In this document: one piece after another, positions 54,732-64,000 of the stretch
Numbering within the stretch: the first letter of the stretch is position 1
How the letters are laid out: every line of letters starts with the position of its first letter
NCBI RefSeq assembly: GCF_040436345.1
Contig: NC_133216.1
Span: 226,001 to 290,000 of the forward strand
Length of the DNA: 64,000 nt
Direction of reading: 5' to 3'
DNA from: Pagrus major
Taxonomy: Eukaryota; Chordata; Actinopteri; Spariformes; Sparidae
The notes under the pieces: generated by a model
What the model saw: the letters and a program-made list of their open reading frames with translations, nothing else
Told to the model about the DNA's origin: nothing
Databases searched by the model: none
Translations under genes and position numbers: made by a program

Positions 54732-55670
54732 TCACCCATTTCTAACACCAGAGAACTTTAGAAACACATTTCGTATTTTGGACATTTCCATTCCATACAT
54801 GATTGGATTCAAAAGTGGTTGAAGTATCATAAAATAGAGAGACAGAATGATTTGCAGCACACTGGGTACACCGGTCATATCAAATCTACTCTGAACTATT
54901 TGAAAGCAGCCACCACAAGTAAAATTCAGAAGAGACACAAGGTGAGGTGTGCAGGTACTGACAGCTTTCTGTCTGGTCTGTTTGGAACCAGAAAAACAAA
55001 TTTTGAGAATTTTCATGTAAGAAAACAGGATTGGAAACAGAGTAACTAAGAAGAAGAGAGCAGTCACAAAAAGTCCATAAATGTTATTCACTTTGGTGTC
55101 AGAACAGGCCAACTTAACAACAAGGTAATTTTGACAATACAAACTGTTTATGATGTTCCCACAAAGTGACAAACGGATGTTTAAGGATAAAGTAATTAAG
55201 AATATCACAAAAGAGAACAACCATAATGCAACAATAAAGATAACTGCCTTGTCAAATGTCATACGTGTGTTATACTGTAGAGGACAACAGATAGCGAGAT
55301 ATCTGTCATAAGACATGACGGCTAAATTGGTAAATTCTACATTGCCATATGTATGCAAACAGAAAATCTGCAGGAAACAAAATGAAGCAGAAACAGTGTG
55401 AATGTCAGAGAGAATCTGAGTCAGAAGGAACGGAAACAACCCTGAACTACCATACAGTCCATTTACAAACAGGCTGCACAGGAACATGTACATAGGTTCA
55501 TGTAAGCTTCTGTTCATACAGATAACCACAATGAGAGATGTGTTTAAAACAACCATAACAACGTAAAGGAAAGCAGTTAGCATAAAGTATAAGTATCTTA
55601 AGTTTCCAACCTGCAGATAGCCTCCAAGAATAAAATAAGATGAAGTTGATAAAGTTGAATTAAACACCAT
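54732..55670 (-). CDS. Olfactory receptor (subfamily B2), 312 aa
   Basis: Intact odorant GPCR starting MVFNSTLSTSSYFILGGY with LHEPMY, MSYDRYLAIC, KAVSTCTPHL and NPIMYGM; it ends FLKFSGVRNG, slightly longer than the copy at 49622. The start of TM3 reads FCFLQIFCLHTYGNVEFTN, and TM5 differs from the 49622 copy (VTALFFLVTLFPILF against STTVSISVPLLPILF). The duplicated TATA promoter lies at 55751-55745. Downstream sequence matches that of 49622; upstream sequence matches that of 60483. Confidence 0.95.
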   Translation of the reverse strand: MVFNSTLSTSSYFILGGYLQVGNLRYLYFMLTAFLYVVMVVLNTSLIVVICMNRSLHEPMYMFLCSLFVNGLYGSSGLFPFLLTQILSDIHTVSASFCFLQIFCLHTYGNVEFTNLAVMSYDRYLAICCPLQYNTRMTFDKAVIFIVALWLFSFVIFLITLSLNIRLSLCGNIINSLYCQNYLVVKLACSDTKVNNIYGLFVTALFFLVTLFPILFSYMKILKICFSGSKQTRQKAVSTCTPHLVSLLNFTCGGCFQIVQSRFDMTGVPSVLQIILSLYFMILQPLLNPIMYGMEMSKIRNVFLKFSGVRNG

Positions 55671-55872
55671 TATGACATTTGTGAATGAAACATGTTCTCA
55701 TCACCTGCTGCAGTCACTTCTGTCAGCTGCAGCTACATCTGACGCTTTATACCTTCACAGAACAGGAAACACAGCAGGTCAGTCCAACCTCATCAACAGA
55801 GACTATACTAGTCTCAGCTAACTAATCAGCTGACACATGCTGGGTTGAATTTTCAACCAAAGCATAAGCATA

Positions 55873-55986
55873 AGTGTACCACTGGGTACACTGGCCATAT
55901 CAAATCTACTATGAAGTAACTGAAAGCAGCAACTGAAAGTAAGATTGGTTGAGGTGTGCAGGTATTTACAGCTTTTTGTCTGGTCA
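55873..55986 (-). pseudogene. Olfactory receptor relic, TM6 region
   Basis: The minus strand encodes DQTKSCKYLHTSTNLTFSCC, then LLHSRFDMASVPSG, a degraded form of the KQTRQKAVSTCTPH to SRFDM stretch. Only about 110 bp remain. It is duplicated with the segment (61612-61725). Confidence 0.75.
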
Positions 55987-57271
55987 ATTATTGTCTCCAT
56001 TACCTCTGAGAAAGTGGACTTGGAAAGGAAAAGTAACATTAAAATGGGCTTTGCTTGATCAAATATCAGATTGTACAATGACGTTCACAGGAAATTAGCA
56101 CAATCAAATTAGCCAAATGATAGAAGAAATAAAGCATAAAGAAACATTTTTTCTAAGTGAAAAGGTCAATGGCATACTTCACTACAGTGGTGGTCAAAAG
56201 TTTCCATCCACTCATAAAGAACATGTTCATCATGTCAGTCTTCAGTTCCAGTGATTCCTACAGCTCTCATGTTTCTGTGATGAATGAGTGGACCACAAAC
56301 TACTTTGTCACAAAAACATTCATGAAGTTTGGTTCAGTAATTAATTTATTATAGGTCTGCTAGATCAAAAATATACATACAGTAACTTGAACGATCAATT
56401 CTTGTGATCATAGAAAGTTGTGTGAATCAAATGTTCTTTGTAGCATCTTAACTGATTCTGATTGACAACAGCTGGTGACTTTTCTGGGCCCATTTTAATA
56501 GGGCTTGTTTGATACAGTCACTAGACTCAACCACAAACACTACAATGTGAAAGTCTAAAGGGCTCAGCATTGATCTGAAAGAGCACATTATTGATTTGAA
56601 CAAGTCACGGCAGTCACTTGGAACCATTTCAAAGCAGTTACAGGTCCCAACATCAACTGTACAAACAACTGTTTGTACGTATAAAGTTCACAGCACAGTT
56701 GTGCCACTGCCACAATCAAACTATCACCTGCTGCTGAGAGAAAACTGGTCAGGATGGTCATGAGTCAACCAGAAACCATCAAAAAGCAAGTCTGCAATGA
56801 ATCAGAAGCTGCTGGAAGAGTCACAGGTGTCACAGTCCACAGTCAAGTGTTGTTTTACATCAGCATGAGCTGAGAGGCTGCTGTGTCGAGAGAAGCTCTT
56901 GATCCAGACGCAGAACCTTAAAGCTGGACTGAAGTCTGCTGCTGATCACATGGACGAAGAAAAAACCTTCTGGATGAAAACTCTGTGGTCACATGAAACT
57001 AAAACTGAGCTGTTTGACCACAATGAGCAGCAATATGTTTGAAAAGAGAAGGTGAGGCCTTTAACCCCAAGAACACCAGACCTACTGTCCAGCATGGTGC
57101 TGGTAGTATTGTGCTGAGGGGCGGTTCTGCTGCCAGTGGACCTGCTGCTCTAAAGAAAGAAAATGGAATAATGAAGAAGGAGGATCATCTCCAAATTCTT
57201 CAGGAAAACCTAAAATCATCAGAAGAAGATTGGGTCTTGGGTGCAGTTGGGTGTTCCAACAGGATAATGAT

Positions 57272-57686
57272 GCCTGTGGTGCTTCATGCAACATTAATAG
57301 GGAATTTTGGGTTAAATTTGGCTATCAATTATAATTAATGATTGTCAGGGATAATTATTAATTATGATAAATAATAAGATCAAATTTACATTAGATCACC
57401 TCAGGGCACCACCCTTGAAGGAGGGAAAAGATAGCCAATTCACCAAATCAGTCTCATAAAAAGATACTAAACTGTCAATTGGTGACTCTGATTAATAATT
57501 AACTTAATAAGTACAGCCAAAATGACCATAACAGCTGTAATGGTCGAAGGATTTTGGAGTCCTTGACAGAGTCGAGGTTGGCAACATTCACTCTTGTACA
57601 ATATTCAATAGACAGCATGAAGGTTCAAAAGTCTTTTATTTAACACAAAATGAAAACACACAATCTAACTAACATGTACTATATAC

Positions 57687-57759
<73 letters not shown>

Positions 57760-58792
57760 TGGAAGAACAAAAGCAAAATGGTGGCTAGGGTTCAAAGTGC
57801 CACTCTGCATGGCATGGGCTAAGGAAGACTACAAACAAAATGGCTGATCAAAAGGGACTACAAAATGGCTCATCAGTAGGTTGGACTCAGGTCCAAGATC
57901 GTGGATCACCAGTTGTTTCTTTGATAGGAGAGAACAAAGAGACAATGGTGGTGCTCAGACCATTAGCTCACTGATATCACATGTAGTTGTGATATGGTCC
58001 AGGCTGAAGGAGTGTGTGTGTGTGTGTGTGATGCCAGGTTAGAGTAGATGGTTAGTTACATGCAAAGACCCTGAGTCTGTGTGAAGCATAATTCAACTAA
58101 CGTGTTAAAAACAAGTTTAAAAAGTCCTATACTTAGCCGTGCTATGCTATGCTGTGTGCTATCTAGGCCCAGTTCAACGTTACCTTGTTTTGAAGAAAAG
58201 GTTCTGGTGGTTTCTTGGCTGATGAGCCAAGCAGGAGAAGGTTGTAATCCCAGTGCTAAACAGTGCAGTTCTTGCTGTGCAAGGTCTGATGAAAGACAGC
58301 AGGTGGAGGAAACTGGTCGCTCCTGTCCTTTGCAGGGATAGCAGCTCAGTGCTAACTTGCTTCGTGCTCCTTGGATTTTGGAGTTAGCAGGTAAGCTTTG
58401 CGGCGCAGCTGCTGGCGCTAACTAAGATGGAATACTAGCAGGACCTTGCGTCACTGCTGTGAGATGAAGTTCTTTGGGCCTGCTGGAAATGCAGCTGGCA
58501 ACTGTCAGCAGCTTTTAGGCCCAGAAGAATCCAGGAGAAGGTAACTTGGGGGCATGCAGCCCTGTGGAGAAAGAGATGGAGAAGAGCAAGAACAAAGGAA
58601 GGAGTTGGAGTTTTGACTATCTGGTCAGTGGTCTGGTCTGGTCTGTCACCCTGACCAATAGTAGCTCAAAGCTGGGTCTCTTGGCAGTCCTTGTACCTAG
58701 GTGTGAAGACTGGGGAATTCAGGGGAACTAAGTTCAGTTCAGAGTCCATTTTGAAATCCACAGTGAACAACTTCATCTGTGGGGTCCAACAT
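57272..58792. mobile_element. 1.5-kb insert in the Tc1 element, possibly LTR-like
   Basis: Begins right after GGATAATGAT of the transposase and ends before CCAAACACACATC, a junction that is continuous in the related Tc1 at 24243-24757. It contains an AT-rich start, CACCACCCTTGAAGG, a long GT tract (about 57690-57756) and no coding frame. Its composition recalls the LTR-like fossils at 47.2 and 53.3 kb. A clean target duplication was not resolved. Confidence 0.4.
57690..57756. repeat. (GT)n microsatellite
   Basis: More than 30 GT repeats inside the Tc1 insert; the sister tract is at 63426-63488. Confidence 0.9.
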
Positions 58793-59173
58793 CCCAAACA
58801 CACATCAGAAGTGGTAAAGGAATGGATAAATCAGGCTAGATTTGAGGTTTTGGAATGGCCTTCCAAAAGTCCTGACTTGAACCCCATCGAGAACATGTGG
58901 ACTGTGCTAAACAAAACAAGTCTGTGCCATGAAGACAACAAATTTAGTTAAACTTCACCGATTCTATCGCGAGGAGTGGTTAAAAATTCAGCCAGAGGAC
59001 GACCAGAAGCTTGTGGATGGAGATCAAAAGCACCTGAGGTGAAAATGGCCGAGAGACAAAGTAGTTACCCTCATTCCATCACGGAAACATGAGAGCTGTA
59101 GAAATCATTGGAACTGAAGACTGACATGACGAAGACGTTCTTTATGAGTGGATGAGAACTTTCACCATGACAG

Positions 59174-60482
59174 TAGCTAGCACTGGCAGAATGCTAGCTG
59201 TGAAATATATAGAATGCATGCGTAACATTAGTGGTTCACGCAACGTTTAACAAAATATTTCACAAAACTGGCTGCACACCCGGCAAGCCAACTGCCTCAG
59301 TTATTGGTTGTTATACATTAGTGGTACTGTTTTTGTCTAGATAATGCTCCATGTGCAACCAGACAAAAGCAACTATTCTTTAAAATGAACGGTGTCAACA
59401 CTATTCATCCGAGAAGAAAACAACTTTCTTGCGTTGAACAGTTGGGGCGTACGTCCAAAATTTAGTGGACAGAAAGAAACTGTATGGAAATGAGGCATTC
59501 ATTTTCCTCAACCGCATGAAAAACCTGAAGTGGTATCTGTTCTGGTGAAGACCAACATTTACTCGCCTATGTTTTCAAACTGTGGAAGAGTAACAGCAAG
59601 TTGTCGTTGGTCTTTCTTCTTTTGCCGAGTCAGTTAGTTGAGATGGCAAAAGCATTACACACCTGGGGGAGTATGTGACTCTGCTCACATGTCTAAACAT
59701 TTTGGAGAAAAGATACACACTGAGAGAAGTTATAACCTCTGGTGTATTTACTTTATATTAAGATATTAAATATAGCATTAACTTACCATTAACATTTAAA
59801 TTCATAAAAAGGCAATGAAAATTATTATACAAATTTGAAACATTTCATAATCCCACAATTTTAAAAAGGGAAAACAAGCTAGATATGACGTTGACTCGAA
59901 GGTTTCTGCTTCAATGCTGTGGTTGTGTTGTTGTGGAGGGGTCATTTTGACACTTACACTCAAAAAAGTAAAGTTTTAATTCTGCTTTTAAACAATTTAG
60001 ATTCATGGTGTCCAAAACATTTTTTTTTTAATGTTTTCGTCATTTCTATTATTCAAATAAGTGTATGCACCTCTGTGTGAACATTAGTTCATCAAGGTCT
60101 GTGGCTGCAGCCTCAAACACATGCTAACCAGTTCAGTCAGGAGAAAAACACCTCAGTGAAAAACATTTAGGTGACACAACCTTTGTGTCTGCGTTCATGA
60201 CTATTAGGAATGGAGTGGATTTGATTTTGGAGTGGATTTCTAATACATTATTTTCACCAATATAAATATAAGATGTAAACTTTTCAACATTTTTCAAATT
60301 CTGTTGTTTTAAATGTTATACTGGAACATTGTCTCAATTCACCACTCTCAACATTAACAGTGAGAAAAGACTGTCAGTTTCTTTCATTCAGTTTAGAATC
60401 AGCACATTTCATCTATTATGAAGAATGTACTGACACTTTTATACTGCACTTACAAATAATCATTCTTACCAGGCAACATTTT
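59174..60482. other. Intergenic, no gene seen
   Basis: AT-rich sequence between the Tc1 element and the 3' end of the next OR. No recognisable coding, RNA or repeat family. Confidence 0.5.
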
Positions 60483-61409
60483 TTAACAGAACAGATGTTT
60501 ACATATTTTTCGTATTTTGGACATTTGTAGTCCATACATGACAGGATTCAAAAGTGGCTGTATGATGAGAAAATACAGAGCAAGAATGATTTGCAGCACA
60601 CTGGGTACACTGGTCATATCAAATCTACTCTGAACTATTTGAAAGCAGCAACCACAAGTAAAATTCAGAAGAGACACAAGGTGAGGTGTGCAGGTACTGA
60701 CAGCTTTCTGTCTGGTCTGTTTGGAACCAGAAAAACAAATTTTGAGAATTTTCATGTAAGAAAACAGGATTGGAAACAGAGAAACTAAGAAGAAGAGAGC
60801 AGTTGCAAAAAGTCCATAAATGTTACTCACTTTGGTGTCAGAACAGGCCAACTTAACAACAAGGTAATTTTGACAGTACAAACTGTTTATGATGTTCCCA
60901 CAAAGTGACAAACGGATGTTTAAGGATAAAGTGATTAAGAATATCACAAAAGAGAACAACCATAATGCAACAATGAAGATAACTGCCTTGTTAAATGTCA
61001 TACGTGTGTTATACTGTAGAGGAAAACAGATAGCGAGATATCTGTCATAAGACATGACGGCTAAATTGGTAAATTCTACATTGCCATAAGAATACAAACA
61101 GAAAATCTGCAGGTAACAAAATGAAGCAGAAACAGTGTGAATGTCAGAGAGAATCTGAGTCAGAAGGGACGGAAACAACCCTGAACTACCATACAGTTCA
61201 TTTACAAACAGGCTGCACAGGAACATGTACATAGGTTCATGTAAGCTTCTGTTCATACAGATAACCACAATGAGAGATGTGTTTAAAACAACCATAACAA
61301 CGTAAAGGAAAGCAGTTAGCATAAAGTATAAGTATCTTGTGTTTCCAACCTGCAGATAGCCTCCAAGAATAAAATAAGATGAAGTTGATAAAGTTGAATT
61401 AAACACCAT
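60483..61409 (-). CDS. Olfactory receptor (subfamily B/B2 chimera), 308 aa
   Basis: Intact odorant GPCR starting MVFNSTLSTSSYFILGGY with LHEPMY, MSYDRYLAIC, KAVSTCTPHL and NPVMYGL. Residues 1 to about 268 match the genes at 49622 and 54732. From about 60600 down to the stop, the DNA and protein (LNPVMYGLQMSKIRKICKHL) instead match the subfamily B pair at 37646/40834. The gene is therefore a mosaic with its switch point in TM7. The TATA promoter lies at 61490-61484. Confidence 0.95.
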   Translation of the reverse strand: MVFNSTLSTSSYFILGGYLQVGNTRYLYFMLTAFLYVVMVVLNTSLIVVICMNRSLHEPMYMFLCSLFVNELYGSSGLFPSLLTQILSDIHTVSASFCYLQIFCLYSYGNVEFTNLAVMSYDRYLAICFPLQYNTRMTFNKAVIFIVALWLFSFVIFLITLSLNIRLSLCGNIINSLYCQNYLVVKLACSDTKVSNIYGLFATALFFLVSLFPILFSYMKILKICFSGSKQTRQKAVSTCTPHLVSLLNFTCGCCFQIVQSRFDMTSVPSVLQIILALYFLIIQPLLNPVMYGLQMSKIRKICKHLFC

Positions 61410-61611
61410 TATGACATTTGTGAATGAAACATGTTCTCATCACCTGCTGCAGTCACTTCTGTCAGCTGCAGCTACATCTGGCGCTTTATACCTTCACAGA
61501 ACAGGAAGCACAGCAGGTCAGTCCAACCTCATCAACAGAGACTATACTACTCTCAGCTAACTAATCAGCTGACACATGCTGGGTTGAATTTTCAACCAAA
61601 GCATAAGCATA

Positions 61612-61725
61612 AGTGTACCACTGGGTACACTGGCCATATCAAATCTACTATGAAGTAACTGGAAGCAGCAACTGAAAGTAAGATTGGTTGAGGTGTGCAG
61701 GTATTTACAGCTTTTTGTCTGGTCA
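61612..61725 (-). pseudogene. Olfactory receptor relic, TM6 region, duplicated copy
   Basis: Near-identical copy of the relic at 55873-55986, at the same distance from its OR neighbour. It shows the relic is older than the segmental duplication. Confidence 0.75.
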
Positions 61726-61923
61726 ATTATTGTCTCCATTACCTCTGAGAAAGTGGACTTGGAAAGGAAAAGTAACATTACAATGGGCTTTGCTTGATCA
61801 AATATCAGATTGTACAATGACGTTCACAGTAAATAAGCACAATCAAATTAGCCAAATGATAGAAGAAATAAAGCATAAAGAAACATTTTTTCTAAGTGAA
61901 AAGGTCAATGGCATACTTCCCTA

Positions 61924-63423
61924 CAGTGGTGGTCAAAAGTTTCCATCCACTCATAAAGAACATGTTCATCATGTCAGTCTTCAGTTCCAGTGATTCCTAC
62001 AGCTCTCATGTTTCTGTGATGAATGAGTGGACCACAAACTACTTTGTCACAAAAACATTCATGAAGTTTGGTTCAGTAATTAATTTATTATAGGTCTGCT
62101 AGATCAAAAATATACATACAGTAACTTGAACGATCAATTCTTGTGATCATAGAAAGTTGTGTGAATCAAATGTTCTTTGTAGCATCTTAACTGATTCTGA
62201 TTGACAACAGCTGGTGACTTTTCTGGGCCCATTTTAATAGGGCTTGTTTGATACAGTCACTAGACTCAGCCACAAACACTACAATGTGAAAGTCTAAAGG
62301 GCTCAGCATTGATCTGAAAGAGCACATTATTGATTTGAACAAGTCACGGCAGTCACTTGGAACCATTTCAAAGCAGTTACAGGTCCCAACATCAACTGTA
62401 CAAACAACTGTTTGTACGTATAAAGTTCACAGCACAGTTGTGCCACTGCCACAATCAAACTATCACCTGCTGCTGAGAGAAAACTGGTCAGGATGGTCAA
62501 GAGTCAACCAGAAACCATCAAAAAGCAAGTCTGCAATGAATCAGAAGCTGCTGGAAGAGTCACAGGTGTCACAGTCCACAGTCAAGTGTTGTAATACATC
62601 AGCATGAGCTGAGAGGCTGCTGTGTCGAGAGAAGCTCTTGATCCAGACGCAGAACCTTAAAGCTGGACTGAAGTCTGCTGCTGATCACATGGACGAAGAA
62701 AAAACCTTCTGGATGAAAACTCTGTGGTCACATGAAACTAAAACTGAGCTGTTTGACCACAATGAGCAGCAATATGTTTGAAAAGAGAAGGTGAGGCCTT
62801 TAACCCCAAGAACACCAGACCTACTGTCCAGCATGGTGCTGGTAGTATTGTGCTGAGGGGCGGTTCTGCTGCCAGTGGATCTGCTGCTCTAAAGAAAGAA
62901 AATGGAATAATGAAGAAGGAGGATCATCTCCAAATTCTTCAGGAAAACCTAAAATCATCAGAAGAAGATTGGGTCTTGGGTGCAGTTGGGTGTTCCAACA
63001 GGATAATGATGCCTGTGGTGCTTCATGCAACATTAATAGGGAATTTTGGGTTAAATTTGGCTATCAATTATAATTAATGATTGTCAGGGATAATTATTAA
63101 TTATGATAAATAATAAGATCAAATTTACATTAGATCACCTCAGGGCACCACCCTTGAAGGAGGGAAAAGATAGCCAATTCACCAAATCAGTCTCATACAA
63201 AGGTACTAAACTGTCAGTTGGTGACTCTGATTAATAATTAACTTAATAAGTACAGCCAAAATGACCATAACAGCTGTAATGGTCGAAGGATTTTGGAGTC
63301 CTTGACAGAGTCGAGGTTGGCAAGATTCACTCTTGTACAATATTCAATAGACAACATGAAGGTTCAAAAGTCTTTTATTTAACACAAAATGAAAACACAA
63401 TCTAACTAATATGTACTATATAC

Positions 63424-63492
<69 letters not shown>

Positions 63493-64000
63493 TGGAAAAA
63501 AAAAAAGCAAAATGGTGGCTAGGGTTCAAACTCTGCATGGCATGGGCTAAGGAAGACTACAAACAAAATGGCTGATCAGTAGGTTGGACTCAGGTCCAAG
63601 ATCGTGGATCACCAGTTGTTTCTTTGATAGGAGAGAACAAGGAGACAATGGTGGTGCTCAGACCATTAGCTCACTGATATCACATGTAGTTGTGATATGG
63701 TCCAGGCTGAAGGAGTGTGTGTGTGTGTGAAGTGATGCCAGGTTAGAGTAGATGGTTAGTTACATGCAAAGACCCTGAGTCTGTGTGAAGCATAATTCAA
63801 CTAACGTGTTAAAAAGAAGTTAAAAAAGTCCTATACTTAGCCGTGCTATGCTATGCTGTGTGCTATCTAGGTGCAGTTCAACGTTGCCTTGTTTTGAAGA
63901 AAAGGTTCAGGTGGTTCCTTGGCTGATGAGCCAAGCAGGAGAAGGTTGTAATCCCAGTGCTGAACAGTGCTGTTCTTGCTGTGCAAGGTCTGATGAAAGA
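61924..64000 (+). mobile_element. Tc1-like transposon with insert, duplicated copy, cut by window end
   Basis: Same left TIR (CAGTGGTGGTCAAAAGTTTC after TA at 61922-61923), the same transposase pieces, and the same insert starting at 63011 after GGATAATGAT. The window ends inside the insert. A GT tract lies at 63426-63488. The near-identical insert in both copies dates it before the duplication. Confidence 0.8.

Larger units (their letters stand above)
56184..59173 (+). mobile_element. Tc1-like transposon interrupted by a 1.5-kb insert
   Basis: TIRs CAGTGGTGGTCAAAAGTTTC (left) and its diverged complement (right, ending 59173) are flanked by TA at 56182-56183 and 59174-59175. Transposase pieces on plus: LGTISKQLQVPTSTVQTT, then HMDEEKTFWMKTLWSHETK, HGAGSIVLRGGSAASG and KKEDHLQILQENLKSSEEDW; after the insert come [20 protein letters not shown] and MWTV. 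Without the insert its length would be about 1.5 kb, normal for Tc1. Stops are present, so it is inactive. Confidence 0.8.
54850..64000. repeat. Segmental tandem duplication, about 5.74-kb offset
   Basis: 54850-58261 and 60600-64000 match closely in order: OR body, TATA promoter, OR relic, Tc1, insert, GT tract. The right copy continues beyond the window. The left border of the second copy falls inside the OR coding region near 60600. Confidence 0.75.

Overview
The window looks like a teleost fish chromosome segment, probably a percomorph. The evidence is a tandem cluster of single-coding-exon fish olfactory receptors (ORs) embedded in typical fish transposons: Tc1-like elements, L2 and Rex-type LINEs with their characteristic 3' tails, CACTG-ended CACTA/EnSpm DNA, and long GT, TTA and GATA microsatellites. 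I found no rRNA, tRNA, CRISPR or prokaryotic features.

Layout. 0-8 kb holds two intact plus-strand ORs and the 5' part of a third, repeated with a period of about 4 kb; each repeat also carries a dead Tc1/mariner-like element, a TTA-rich microsatellite and a 5'-leader exon. At 8398 the third OR is cut by a 10.6-kb CACTA/EnSpm transposon (8399-19037). Its second half resumes in frame at 19040. The transposon looks complete: CACTG inverted ends, a TA target duplication, an 884-aa zinc-finger transposase and a second, five-exon gene for a 538-aa SAM-domain protein of the type called SAMD3-like in fish. 19.6-25 kb is a graveyard of hAT-like, LTR-like, LINE and Tc1 fragments. 25-34 kb holds one minus-strand and two plus-strand intact ORs and two OR relics. 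37-43.5 kb is a tandem pair of minus-strand ORs, each next to a Tc1-like copy. 43.5-47.2 kb is a nearly complete LINE with a 2A-like motif. 49.6-64 kb holds three minus-strand ORs of a second subfamily, OR relics, a Tc1 with a 1.5-kb insert, and a segmental duplication of about 5.7 kb that runs off the window end.

Totals: nine intact OR genes, one OR disrupted only by the CACTA insertion, and four OR fragments. ORs up to 34 kb are mostly on plus and those after 37 kb are on minus. The receptors would act singly in olfactory neurons. Conserved TATA boxes and leader-exon splice sites in front of many of them suggest their core promoters were duplicated with them.

The most interesting signals are the two-gene CACTA element and its recent OR insertion, the mosaic (conversion-like) OR sequences concentrated in TM3 and TM7, and an OR whose TM7 NPxxY tyrosine is replaced by histidine. 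All family names come from recognising motifs by eye; no database search was run.
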